A stretch of 64,000 nucleotides of DNA. Source: Anagrus nilaparvatae. Taxonomy: Eukaryota > Arthropoda > Insecta > Hymenoptera > Mymaridae. Location of the stretch: positions 2,172,501-2,236,500 of the forward strand of contig JAKSXM010000007.1 of assembly GCA_022575985.1 (NCBI GenBank). Direction: 5' to 3'. Under the pieces are notes generated by a model that was not told the DNA's origin, ran no database searches, and saw only the letters and a program-made list of their open reading frames with translations. Shown here piece after piece: positions 12,155 through 23,699 of the stretch; position 1 is the first letter of the stretch, and each line of letters opens with the position of its first letter. A program made the position numbers and the translations under genes.

Positions 12155-12734
12155 ATGTCGTCAAAACTACAATTAGTTACCGCAGAATATATGAACATGG
12201 TTTACTCAGCGGTAGCTTATTTTGCTTTAGTAGGAGCAGGATGGTTATTTTTAAGATTATTACAAGCCTGTTTCTTATTTCCTAAACGTATGCGGAGGCA
12301 ACACAATATTCAAGAAATGCTTCAGGGCAAAGTAAATTATTATTATTATAAAACAGTAAATGTAAAAAATATAATTTTAAATTAATTATTTACAGATTGA
12401 TGCATACGAAGACTACTTGAAAAAATTAGATGAAAAGAGAGAAGCTAGTTTAGCTGGTGAAAAATACGAAACAGATGAAACTGGAGGTGAAGAAACTTTG
12501 GATGCCGAAGCATACGAAGAAAGGCAAAAAGATCATTTGGAAACATTGGATATGTTAAAACGTGAATTACAAAGAATGAAAGATGGGGGTGATCCATTTA
12601 AATTTGATCATCTGTTCGAAAACGAAAGTGAAGAAACTAAGGAATTACTTAGAGGTTATCAAGATGCATTTAATCCTGATTCTAACACTACCGAAGAAGA
12701 AGAAAGCGAATCTGAAGCTAAAAAAACAAAATAA
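12155..12734 (+). CDS. Single-pass membrane protein with acidic coiled-coil tail, unknown family
   Basis: Two exons, 12155-12331 and 12396-12734, join in phase 0 across a 64-bp GT..AG intron and give 171 residues. Residues about 17-38 are hydrophobic (SAVAYFALVGAGWLFLRLLQ) and are followed by the basic stop-transfer sequence PKRMRRQ, so the long C-terminal part is probably cytosolic. Residues 60-171 are highly charged, predicted helical and rich in Glu and Lys, and end in an acidic serine-containing tail. A TTCAATTAG acceptor-like sequence just before AATAAAAATG suggests a separate untranslated first exon. I do not recognise the family. The coding pattern, splice signals and amphipathic composition argue that it is real; no function is proposed. 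Confidence 0.8.
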
Positions 12735-15700
12735 TATTCTACGTATTTTGTTTACTAAAAAATTATTCATTATTTTTCTTCGGGATAAGATTTCTTTACA
12801 AATTAATGATAAAATAATCATGAAATTCAAATAAGGATTGAAAAAAATGTTAATTATAATTTTTTGGTAAATATTTTCCTCTATTTTGAACAGAAAAATT
12901 TCTTTAAAAAAATGATAAAAATTTTAATACTTAAACTGCAAATTAAAAGCAGTATTTATTTCTATTAATAAATTTAAACTTTCTTTAAATAGTACAAGGT
13001 ATACGTAAAAGAATAAGATCGATATAATATTTATGGACTAAAAATTGAGTCTATAGAAATAGTACTTTTGTTAAAATTTTTATTTTATAATAATGAGCAT
13101 TTCTTTGTAATATATAACTTTATTTTGAATAGGTCAATGTTGATTTTACATAGTACGGTTTATATTTTAATAAAGAAATTTTTATCGGGTTTATGAAGGT
13201 TCAATAAATTTGATCAGTCAGGTCTTCTGTTATCAAATTAAGCGAGCTTTTTTGGTTACCAATTTAATAAAAGATAAAATTTAAATATTGTTTGAATAAG
13301 CTTTCTTAGTTCTTTTTGAAAACAAGTATGAAAACATAATTTACGGTTTTATGAAATTCTCTGAAAAGCGGAAATTAAACAGATTTATTTGATAGATAAA
13401 TTTATGAACTGTTTGATTTTAAACGTTTTCTGATTTAATAAATTTTTTATTAAATATTGTTTGAGCTTTTGTAAAGTAATTAAAGGAATATTATCTTTGC
13501 TTTATTTTGTAAAAAATTGCATAAAATAAATTTAAAAATATCAATTTAAAAAATTAGAAGTGTGCGGTTACCCAACCCGGGGATTCGGGTTGGTATTGGA
13601 TTTTTTCGGGATGGATCAGGTCATTCTTCCCTGACCTTACAATTCCATGAAAATATTTTTAAAAATTTTTCGTAAATTCTACCTAATAAATTATTATAAG
13701 CAATTATTTTTTTTAATTGTAATAGTTAATATTTTACTACTTTTCCTCTTTTTTTAAACGAAATATTTTCAAAATAAAAATATTCATTGAATGGTAATGT
13801 CAAGGAAATTTTCAAAACTGTACCTGCGGATCTCTGAAGCTTTTCAGATATACCCGTAAACCAACTCGACCAACCCAAAAAAAAGAAAAAACTTTCGTCG
13901 GGTACCCAAAACTTCGAGTAACCGAACACAAATTACGAACTTTGGTACTGATCATAAACACGGTTTTCCGTGAAGAAAGATTTTTTTGGCTGGGTCAGGC
14001 GTGAAAATATCAGCAGTGAACCGTAAAACGCAAGCACAATTAAAAAAGTTTCGTCAATTCACCTTTAAAATAAGCGCCGTAAAAAGTTCGTAGCTTAATA
14101 ATTCGCGTTTGCTATTTATGGCTTATTTTTGCAGTTAAGTAGATCCAGTTGTTTAAGACACTGTGGTTTAAAACCACATCTAGAATCAACCTTATACTGA
14201 AAAAAAAATTCCGCTTGTCCCAAGAACATCTATAATATTATATAATCTAAGTATTATTCTAAGTTATGAAAGATGATTTTATTCAATGCACTTTTGTGCC
14301 TTTGGCAGATATTAAAAATTAAAACAATATTTAGATACCGTAAATGCCTTAAAAATTTTAGTTTTAGGATGATATTTTAAGGTTTGCAATAAAGTAATCG
14401 TGTAATTTTTTATAATAATGTAGGTTAAAATTTTTTATATTAGCACTGTTTTTTTGGATTGGTTAATTAAAATATTTAACTATTCAAAATCGTACGAAAT
14501 AATTGAAATACAAAGAATTAGGGCACGCTAATTGACAGTACTGTTTCTGATGAATCAAAATATTTTTAAACAATTTAATACATATAATTTATTTTTGTGG
14601 AACCTTTTTAGCGAAATTTTAAGTTTCGAGTTGACTATGATTTTTTTTGTAATTTTCTTTACTTTCTATCATTTGCAATTATGCAGCGTTTGAGCAAGAA
14701 TAAAAAAAATCTGAAATCATTTATTATAATTTTAAAGTTACAAAATTATCTTTTTAAAAAAATAAATTAATTGTATTATAATAGATTATTATTGCATTAA
14801 AAGTGGCAAATCAATGTTTTCAAAAAAAAAGATAAAATTTTAAAAGCACAACGTTTTATATTTTTAGATGTAATTAATTATAAACTATTTATTATATGTT
14901 AAATTTTATGCTTTAGGTAACTCTATAAGTTTTAAAATTTTAAGTAAAAAATATTAATAATGTTATGTAAATAAATAAATATTGTCAGTACATACTCTCT
15001 AAATATCAATTTTTATAAGGAACATTGGTATTTTCTATTAATTATTAAAAATAAATGTTATAACATATTATGTTTATTTATTTATCTAAAATCATTGGAA
15101 TTAATTATGAAAAATTGAGTTTGTGAAAATTAAAAATTCAAAGGAAAGTTCCAGTACTTTTCGTACAGATTAGCGCGCACTCATATTACCGATTAAGCTC
15201 AAATTTTAAGATATAGTTTGGGGTGACAAAAAAGTCAATCAGCCAAAATTTTAGCCCTCTAACACGTCATGGGACTGAAATATGGCCGTTTAAAGGTCCG
15301 AAGTAGCCTGATTTAGCCCATTTTTAAAATTATGCCATTTTTTTGAATTTACTCCAAATTTCATTTTATTGGTGGTATTTTAACTGGTAAAAGATCTACT
15401 TTATGTGAAAAAAATTTTAGTTGATTTCAAGGCGTCAATTTTTTTTGGTATTGATAAACGTAAAATAATTTATACTAAAAAAGCTTATTTTCAAAATACC
15501 GTGGCCTGAGATCAACTCTAAAATACTTTCGGTCAGTTGCATTTATTTAGCTCTGTCACCAGATATTTTTTTCTAAGTGCTTTCAAATGCCTGAAACTTT
15601 CAGGAAAATAAGTTTAAAATATGTACTACAAGTTTCATAAAAAATGTCATTGCTTGATCTTTTTTGACTCATGCAAATTCAAACTTCCATTTTTCAGAAT

Positions 15701-16300
15701 TTTCCATTTTTCGGGTTTTCATGTAATCTAATCAAAATTCTGACTCGATTTTTGGATTCCTCGATAAATTTTACTATAGACCCTTTTTTGGAAAAATTTT
15801 CTTTGTTTCTGTAATGCTGTATATAAAGAAAGAAGAAACAATTTGCATAAAACTAGAAAAATTGAAAGTTTGGTTATTTTTTTAATTTTTTTAATTTTTG
15901 TCAATTTTATCAATTTCAATTTTTTTATTTTTATGAAAATTGTTTCTTCTTCTTATTACATGCCCAATGGCTGACATAAAAATTGAATAATGCCTACACC
16001 GTTTAGTCGTGCAAACAATTGATTTAATTTCCTATATTTATTACATATTTTTTCATTACTAGATAAAAATAAATTTAAATATCATGTCATACATTAATAA
16101 AGAATAGATAAAATTTGTAATTTTATATTTAAAAACTTTTGGTTTGTATTAAATTGTTCTTTCCTAAGCTATATTTCATCATTCTAATTGATTCACCAAA
16201 AAAGTAAGTTATAATTTAATTTTTTAGTTATTTTTATTTGAAGAATATTTTTAGATAGATAATTTCCAGGATTTAATTTAAAAAAAATTCATTTATAAAT
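12735..16300. other. Gene-free AT-rich stretch with a possible MITE
   Basis: After the 3' end of the 171-residue gene, no further exon is supported until the first odorant-binding protein gene. The one structured item is at 13560-13930. A stretch at 15160-15720 is of higher complexity (many CCAAATTT/GGCTAAAATTTT-like words) and may be another old repeat, but it has no second copy that I can see in this window. Confidence 0.35.
13560..13930. repeat. Possible hAT-like MITE
   Basis: The left end GTGTGCGGTTACCCAACC and the reverse complement of the right end, GTGTTCGGTTACTCGAAG, agree over about 13 of 15 bases. The inner part has further inverted words (CCCAACCCGGGG..GGGTTGG). No target-site duplication is evident. 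Confidence 0.4.
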
Positions 16301-16329
16301 TAATAATGTTTTAGAAATCTGTACCAATA

Positions 16330-17046
16330 ATGCATCTCGTTTTTGTAACTTTAGCATGGATTTTCATAATATCAAATTATGTGAGTAATTTAGTCAACCG
16401 CTAAAAATTTTTATAATATTCAAGCAATTGTTAATGCATACTTTGGAGTTATTATTTACTTTAGGTTTTTCATGTTCAATTTTTTAAACTTTTAGGTTTC
16501 TGCTGATACTAATGATGAGGAGAAAAAAATTTTTTTGAAAAATCAATTTTCTGAATGTATAAGAAATAATAGCTTATCATTACACGAATTTCTTTTGGAT
16601 CATACATCACGTAATTTTAATTGCGTTCTTCACTGTTTTACCAAAAAAATTGGTAAAGTAAGTAATTTTACAAATAATATATTTAACATTTCTATTATTT
16701 GCTAAATAAAAAACTAAAAAATTTATAATTTTTGAAATATCAGGTAGACGAAAATGGAGTGCCGGATCCAAAATTTTGGATGGAGGCTGGTTTAAAAGAT
16801 GGTCAAGAGAGAAATGAAATTGATCAACAACATGTATTAATTCGAGAACATTGTTCTAAATTAACAAAAAGTAAGTTGTTTGACTTTTTTCTTAAATTAC
16901 TCTTATAAATCATTAAATTAATAAATTTTTTTTCTTCAGAATTAGCAAATGCAGATGAATGTGAAGCTTTCCGAATATCAAAGGACTGCGTTAGAAAAGA
17001 AGTTAAAGCATTTCTAGCAATGGTAAAAATAAATAAAAATGGATAG
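16330..17046 (+). CDS. Odorant-binding protein (PBP/GOBP family), tandem copy 1
   Basis: Four exons, 16330-16380, 16496-16657, 16744-16870 and 16940-17046, give 148 residues with intron phases 0, 0, 1. Residues 1-20 are a signal peptide (MHLVFVTLAWIFIISNYVSA). The six-cysteine pattern is complete: C38, C60, C64 (C2-x3-C3), C108, C121 and C130 (C5-x8-C6), the classic insect OBP arrangement. Such proteins are secreted, mainly into sensillar lymph, where they carry hydrophobic odorants or pheromones; some act in other tissues. The C1-C2 interval (21 residues) is at the short end for classic OBPs. A paralogue with the same exon design lies 1.9 kb downstream on the same strand. The ligand cannot be told from the sequence. 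Confidence 0.93.
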
Positions 17047-18900
17047 TTTATAAAATTTTTCATTATTGATTGTAAGCAAATTTACCATAATTTGTTAATT
17101 TTTACTTTTGAAAATTATCAAAAATATATAAAATTATTAAATTATTGAAATTATTATTTTTTTATTATATTCTTTTCTAATTCTAAAAAAATTTTATTAT
17201 TAAAATTTCATTTTCGAAAATTGCTAAGTGAACAATGCTAGGTAACTTTAGGTTATTTATAGAGGATTTTTTTTAAATTCTCATATATGGTCATATATTT
17301 TTTACGTTTTTAGGGTCTTTGAGTACAAATATGAGTTTTAATTTTACTATAGTAAAGATAAGGGCGGATCCGTAACGGCGTTGGGTGATCAGCCTTTCCC
17401 CCTGAAATCCAAAAAGTCGTTTATTTTTCGTTAATTCTTTTGTTTTTACATTAATTATTATCGAGAAATATCAGTCAAAAATTGTTCAAAAATTTCTTCG
17501 ACTAATCAGTGAAAAAAATGTGGGTTTTGCCTACGTTGCGTTAGTTCAAAAACTTTAAGATAAGAAAAAGGGTTTCAAAACGTGATATGTTATAGCTCAT
17601 ATATTTAAAATAGTTAAATTTATTATTTACTATAAAAAAAATAATACATAAAAATTTTGATTTCCACGATTAGTTTTTATAATTATTTTTTATTTTTTAT
17701 GCATGAAATAGTATTAAAAAAAATTAATTTTTAATTTTTTATGCTTTAGTCTTGTCTAATAAAATCGTTAAATTTTTAACCAAGGGTCAAAATGTCGGTT
17801 GTAAATAAAAACAGCGAACAAATGTCGTGCCCTATATTTTTACTTGTGGATTAAAACTTGGTTTAAAATGACCAGCTACACTGGAAAAAAGCCCTTTTAA
17901 CATGGAACATGTTAATAGGGAGGGGGTACTTCAGAACTTGAAAATTAAGGGGGGGGGTCAAATGAGACTTAGAATAATTAAGAGACTTTGAAAAATCTGA
18001 GCTTAAGGACTTAGGATAATACAAGTTTATGGATTTAGAATAATATCGATTTAAGGACTTGGAATAATATCGATTAAGGAGCTTAGAATAATTCAATAGT
18101 TTTAAAAATATCAGATTTAGGGAATAAAAATAGTTTGGTTTAGAAACTTAACAGCTAGTGAAGTGATAATTAAAAATTGGAAAATTGCATTGTAATCTTG
18201 AGTAACATTTGCATTATAGCTAGCCCTCAGCTGGAAGTAAACATGTTCCTTGCATTTAGGTTGCGTTTACACATCCGGTTATAAGTTTTTAACTCAAGTG
18301 ATAAAATTAAATTTTTGAAGCCTTTTTTATACTTATACTTTTCATATATTTCTAAGAATATCTACTCTTTGCATAGAAGGAATGGCCCTTTTTAAAAAGT
18401 GCAACAAGATCAAAAGGGCCATCCTTGATTATTAATTTATTTATTAAAAAATAAAAATTTTATCGCTAGCAAAACGTGAATTACGTTTCTGTAATAATTT
18501 AAATTTTACTACCTCGAAATTTTATGAAATCATAATCTTCTTCAACTCACGATCTTCGTGTAAAATTTTTAATGACAAAATTAATTACAATTTATATGTA
18601 TGTAACGATAATCGTGGGTAATTATTTATAGCTACTTTTTAATTGCAATCAGCTAAATAAATAACGTAAAATATTTATGCACTTTACTTTACTCGTCCGT
18701 CTTTAATAATTCCAAAATTCTAATTTTGAATTCATATTAGATTTATTCTTAAGTGTAAGTTTTTTTATTTTTATTCTACTAATTGTCCCAAAATCATACT
18801 GACTCCAGGGGTCCCAAAGTAACTACAATACAAACTTCAAAATTTTTGTTAATTATTTTCATACACTGCTTAACACAAGTTTTATTTTTAGAATTTTCTC
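17047..18900. other. Spacer between the two odorant-binding protein genes
   Basis: No third OBP exon or pseudogene relic was found in this interval. It contains one degenerate minisatellite (17955-18105). The rest is AT-rich and unremarkable. Confidence 0.4.
17955..18105. repeat. Degenerate minisatellite, unit about 27-30 bp
   Basis: Units of the form GACTTAGAATAATATCGATT-AAG repeat about five times, for example near 17970, 18010, 18035, 18060 and 18085, with variants ending in AATACAAG, AATATCGAT and AATTCAATAG. The reverse frame reads as imperfect repeats of YYSKSLNR, which is a by-product of the repeat, not a gene. Confidence 0.6.
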
Positions 18901-18904
18901 AAAA

Positions 18905-19573
18905 ATGAACATTTTTGTAGCAACTTTTGCTTGGATTTTTATAATTGCAAATTGCGTGAGTGATATTTTAAAAATTTCATTATAAATTATTTTTTGATCT
19001 TCAAAGAAAAATAATTTGACCTTTGTTACTATTCTATTTTAACTAATTTTTTCATTAGGCATTTGCTAACAGCTCGACTATTGATGAAAAAAATGTAGCA
19101 AATATTATTGATACATTTAAAAAATGCATCAAAGTACACAATTTGACCTTAACTCAATTCCTTTTTGATCACGATTCCCGTAACTTTCATTGTGCTGTCC
19201 ACTGTTTTATGTATATTAACGGAGTCGTAAGTAAAACAAATTAATAAACAATTAAAATTAATCAAACAATTATTAAATACATTCTTTATTTTACAGTCAG
19301 ATGAAAATGGTAATGTAAATACTAAAAATTATATGAAAGTCACTAAGCATAATAAGCATACAATAAATCGATATCATGAAAAGATTCAAGATCATTGTGA
19401 TAGTCAACTCAAAAGTCAGTTGTTTTTATCCCTTGAATAATTTTATTTCAAATTTCTAACTTTTTTTTTTATTTTCTTTAGCATCCGAAGATAAATGTGA
19501 AAATTTCCGACAATCAAATGAATGTATCAAAGATAAACTTTCTTATATCAAGGCAAAACCGAAAACCAAGTAA
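18905..19573 (+). CDS. Odorant-binding protein (PBP/GOBP family), tandem copy 2
   Basis: Four exons, 18905-18955, 19059-19226, 19297-19414 and 19482-19573, give 142 residues with the same phases (0, 0, 1) and the same 17-codon first exon as copy 1. Residues 1-20 form the signal peptide (WIFII core shared with copy 1). The cysteines are C40, C62, C66, C107, C118 and C127, with C2-x3-C3 and C5-x8-C6. Both copies share the F-L-x-DH-x-SRNF-x-C motif before C2 and DENG after the third exon boundary. C17 is extra but lies in the signal peptide. The divergence of the mature parts suggests an old duplication. A polyadenylation signal AATAAA lies at 19617-19622. It is presumably a secreted carrier of small hydrophobic ligands. 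Confidence 0.93.
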
Positions 19574-19639
19574 ATTATGAATTATTTTAATAATTATGTC
19601 AAATTTTTCATGATGGAATAAAGATTCTCAAAAGTATAA

Positions 19640-22284
19640 AAGAAATTATTTTTATTATTATTATTGATTATTTTTAATTCTTGTCTAATTTAGTTATAAA
19701 GAACCAACTAATTTTATTGACATTATGGAGTTCCGAAATTTTGTTCCTAATTTGTAAACATTGCTTTATTCATTTGAAAAAAAAATGTTCGGCAATATTT
19801 AACTAACTGTAGGTTATTGGCTAAACCTTTAGGCTATTATAATAAGTTATTTATTATAAAAGAAAATACCAATTTGAAAACTTTTTTAAAAGATAAATTT
19901 TCTAATCAAACTTTATTATTTGAAAAAATATTAAATTTCGATTTTTAGCTTTACAATTTAACCATTTTCACAAGTCTTCAAAATGTAGCTAAAAATTTAT
20001 TTTTAGGCGACGGTATATGTTCGTTTCTAGTGCTTTAAAATTTAATTTGCCGAGAAAAATGGATTTGCACATATTCAAAATATAAAGGAAAATGAGTGAT
20101 TCAAGACCTACAGAAAGAAAATTCAGGTATCTGCAGCTGAGAAATTAATAGAAAAAAAGCATGCCTAAAAGTTAAAAATGATTCAAAAACGATCAAATTT
20201 AAAATCGCAGTGATAGGTTGAGGTCTAGAAAATTAAAAACTCAAGAAAATAATTAATTTTTATTCATACTTTCGAAAAAAAATGTTTTGGGCCAATTAAG
20301 AAGCTTGATCTTAAAATAGAAATATCTGTCCATGTAATAAATTAATTCTATCAAAACTTAATTGTAATTTAAACTATCTTGAACGAGTTAATAAAATTGG
20401 CTTAGCAAGTAATAATATCTAAATAAAATAATAATAATAATAATCTCAATGTCATATTTTAAAATTAAAAAAAAGTAAATGACGTAAATGAATAATTCGC
20501 CATCTAGATATTTAAGTAGTAAACTCCCAAGTTTAGTCGGACACGCAGCTCGATAATTTCTATACTTGCAGTTAAAAATTCTACCTCCTAGAGGGCGCTC
20601 CAAGCTTTTTTTTTAAAGCTTTTCATAAAATCGTAAAAGGGGTTAAATAAAGGCAAGAGGGGCGCGGCCTTCGCCTCGAAAGTTTTTTCTCTCTCTATAC
20701 TACTTTAGGACAAAAAATATCAGTATTATAATACCGGTATTGTATGTTTAAGTATTTTACGTAACTCTAAAAAGTTTATGTTAATAATTAAAAAAGGGTG
20801 TTAAGAAAAAGTTTAATATAATAAAAAACTTTTTTGTTTCCTTTGATTAAATAGAAAATTTTTGTTACGCGCACGGTGTACACTTTTTTAGTGACGTTAA
20901 TGTTATGAAGCTGAATAGTATTTAATATTAAAAGACAATCTCAGAGTAACGCAGCTATATCAAGTTTTCCTTATAACAAAAAAAGTGAAATTGTTAATTT
21001 CAAAGGACAAATAAAAGTTTCTAATTCACAAAAAGAATAAGATAAATAAGGTTAAACATTATGATAAAAGTTTTACTAAATAACAAATTAAAAAATTACA
21101 TTTTGATCTACAAAAAATGGGTCTCGGCGAATTAGAAAATGCGGAAGTTCGATGCTGCTTGAAATCAACAGTCAACACGTAAGTTTTAAAACAAAAATTT
21201 GGTATACCATAAATTTTAATTTTTTTTTCATAAACCAAATATTTTCATATTCATATCTCACCCTTAAAAAAAAAGTGAAAAAAATGAAAAGCACATAAAG
21301 TAATTTGATTTTTTGAATATAAAATAGCGAAGGTTATTAATGACGCACGTTATATTCGTATTATAATAAATGCATATTTTTTTGTTATGTTTGAATCAAT
21401 TGTCTTTACTACTTTATTTATCATAATAATAATAATTTAATTAAAATATGTATATTCTTATCAATATTTATGTTTTTAAAATTTTCAGTTGTATGATTGA
21501 TTGTGTGAATTTATAGCTATTTGATATTCTCTATTGTTATGCATTTATATGAAGGCGTTTGAAAAGTCAATGATCTTTTGTATATATATATTTATATAAA
21601 TTGTTTATTTGCTTTTGTTGTGAAAATATTTATAATTTTTTTTTTTTGAATCTGTAATGTTAATTTAAAAATTATAATTTTTTGTTAATTGCAGATTTTA
21701 TCGAAATCAAGTTAGGGTTTTTCGAATTAAAGGGGAGCTTTTATTTTGGCGTTTGTTTTAACATGAATATTTAATAACAGTAATACCTAATTATGAATAA
21801 TTAAATTTTTTTAGGATCTTTTGTTTTAAAGAAAGAACCAACGAGCATATTGACTTATAACAGTTTTAACTTTTATTCCCCTTTTAGTATTAGTCCATTA
21901 ACCAAAATTATAAAAGTTCCTAAATTTCAATTATCCTTAGTTTCTAAAACAAAAATATAAAGTCTATTTACCCCCCCCATACCCCTTGAATTTGGGGTCT
22001 TGTTCAAGTGCCCCATGTTTAAAAGCGTGCACCCTGGTATGATGATACTTGGAAAAATTTTATTTTTTCATTTTTCTATAGGTTTTAAATTTGCAAAAAC
22101 AATCTGTTTGTCGCAACTCGCAAGTATTAATTTTGTGCTTGCGATGTATGGAATATTTTTTCGGTGCAATTTCGAAAAATTCTAAATCCTATTCTATAAT
22201 TACCTACTTTTAAGGACACTATGTTCAACACTAGATTTTTCTGCGCAACATATTTTTAATTAAAATATTTAAACCATATATTAT
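19640..22284. other. Mostly gene-free stretch
   Basis: AT-rich DNA. The only exon-like item is 21117-21178, described separately. A GC-richer patch, GGGGCGCGGCCTTCGCCTCG (20659-20678), recalls the loop of family A but has no clear flanking stem. Confidence 0.35.
21117..21178 (+). other. Candidate first coding exon (MGLGELENAEVRCCLKSTVN)
   Basis: An ATG in a good context (CAAAAAATGG) opens a 62-base stretch of normal amino-acid composition that ends at a strong donor, AACAC|GTAAGTT. Its end phase (two bases of a split codon) is the same as that of the exon ending at 28100, so it could splice to 29735 and serve as an alternative first exon of the membrane protein gene downstream. I found no other exon within reach on this strand with a matching phase. 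This is an inference from splice signal and phase only. Confidence 0.35.
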
Positions 22285-23070
22285 GGTTCCTCGATGAGGA
22301 ACCATTGTGATGAGTCAAATTTTGATTTTTGATTTTTTGGCATATAAGCACGTTTTGGGACCTGAGGAAGCTAAAAAACCAGTTTTTAAAAAAAGTTTAA
22401 AAGTTTGTGTGTGTGTGTATGTAACCGGTGAAATTTCACAACCATTATGGAATTAAGACCTAATTTTTTTTTCAAAAATTTTTTCATTAAAAAAAACTCA
22501 AACTACTTTTTTTTTTTTAATTTGGATGTAATACCTCATTTATTTACATGAAAAAACTTATATTTGAAAGTACGATTTTTACTCGATATCTCGAATCAGA
22601 TAACTAATTTATTTAAATTATTTTCTCAAAATTTTTTTTACCAAAAAATACAAAAAATACCAAATTTTGTTTTTTTTTTGGACGTAGTACCTAATTTATT
22701 TCTATGAGAGTACTAGTTTTAGAAAGTTCGTTTATAGTAATTTTTTGGATCTGATACCGAATTTTTTCAAAATTTGTTTCTCAAAATGTAAAAATCAAAA
22801 ATTAAAAAAACTGCAATATTTTTTTTTTGTGTAATACTTAATTTAGTTCCATGAAAGTATTTATATTTGAAAATATGGTTTTTAATCGATATCTTGAATC
22901 TGATAATTAATTTTTTGAAAATTTGTTCCCAAATTTTTGATGAATAAAAAAAACTTTTAAAAGTTAACAGAAATGTATGTATGATTGCATGCTTGTAATC
23001 GGTGATATCTGCCATATTGAAGTATTAAGCTCATTGTTTGAGGAACCTTAGTGCCAGCTAGTTGGCAGGG
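22285..23070 (+). mobile_element. Family B element, complete copy
   Basis: It begins with the palindrome GGTTCCTCGATGAGGAACC, runs through the conserved TTTTTTGGCATATAAGCACG and GAAGCTAAAAAACCAG blocks, a GT-rich tract (near 22407), and the GTAACCGGTGAAATTTCACA block, then three or four internal repeats of about 115 bp with the core TAATTTATTTCTATGAGAGT. It ends with GAGGAACCTTAGTGCCA and the small hairpin TGCCAGCTAGTTGGCA. No gene is present. Confidence 0.8.
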
Positions 23071-23074
23071 TATT

Positions 23075-23690
23075 TTTATAATTTTTTAATCAAAGAATCA
23101 ATGTTTTTCAGTATTTAGTACATGATTATAAAAAAAGTCTAAATGTTTATTTGTTTAAGTAAATACGACATGTTGATTTATTAATTTTTTAAGTCATAAA
23201 TGCCACTTTTATCAGCTCTGGGATACTTAGATTAAAATTCTGCTTAACTCATATTGAAGATCATTCAATTCTAGATGGAGGTGTCTTCGGATTTTTTCGC
23301 TAAACCTCTTCAGTATTGAATTACAGATAATTGTTTATAAAAAAAAAAATTCAAAATGCTTTAAAATTTGTAAACAACTGTCACTGAAAAAACATCCCTG
23401 AAAAGGTTTAGCGAAAAATTTCCCACGATACTTTCACCTAGAATTTAATGATCTTCAATATCAGCCAAGAAGAATTTTGATTCAAGTAGGCCATATCTGG
23501 CATTCATAACCTTTAAAATAAACCAAATTCAATATGTCGTATTTACTTACACAAATAAACATTTAGAATTTTTTTTAATAATCTTCTACCAAAAATGAAA
23601 AGCATTGATTCTTTGATTAAAAAATTATTATAAATAAATATATGGTTAAAATATTTTAGTTACAAATAAGTTGCGCAAAAAACAGCCAGT
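23075..23690. mobile_element. Fold-back element abutting a family B copy
   Basis: Left arm about 23075-23331 and right arm about 23400-23640 are inverted copies. AATCAAAGAATCAATG pairs with CATTGATTCTTTGATT, AAGTAAATACGACATGTTGA pairs with TCAATATGTCGTATTTACTT, and TTCGCTAAACCT pairs with AGGTTTAGCGAA at the loop. The right arm is repeated at the window's left edge. The left boundary sits within 5 bp of the 3' end of the family B element, so one may have inserted at the end of the other. Confidence 0.75.
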
Positions 23691-23699
23691 GGTAGACAA

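Noticed and set aside
17863..18096. Repetitive YYSKSLNR-type protein on the minus strand
   Set aside because: It is a translation of a degenerate minisatellite with no signal peptide or conserved core.
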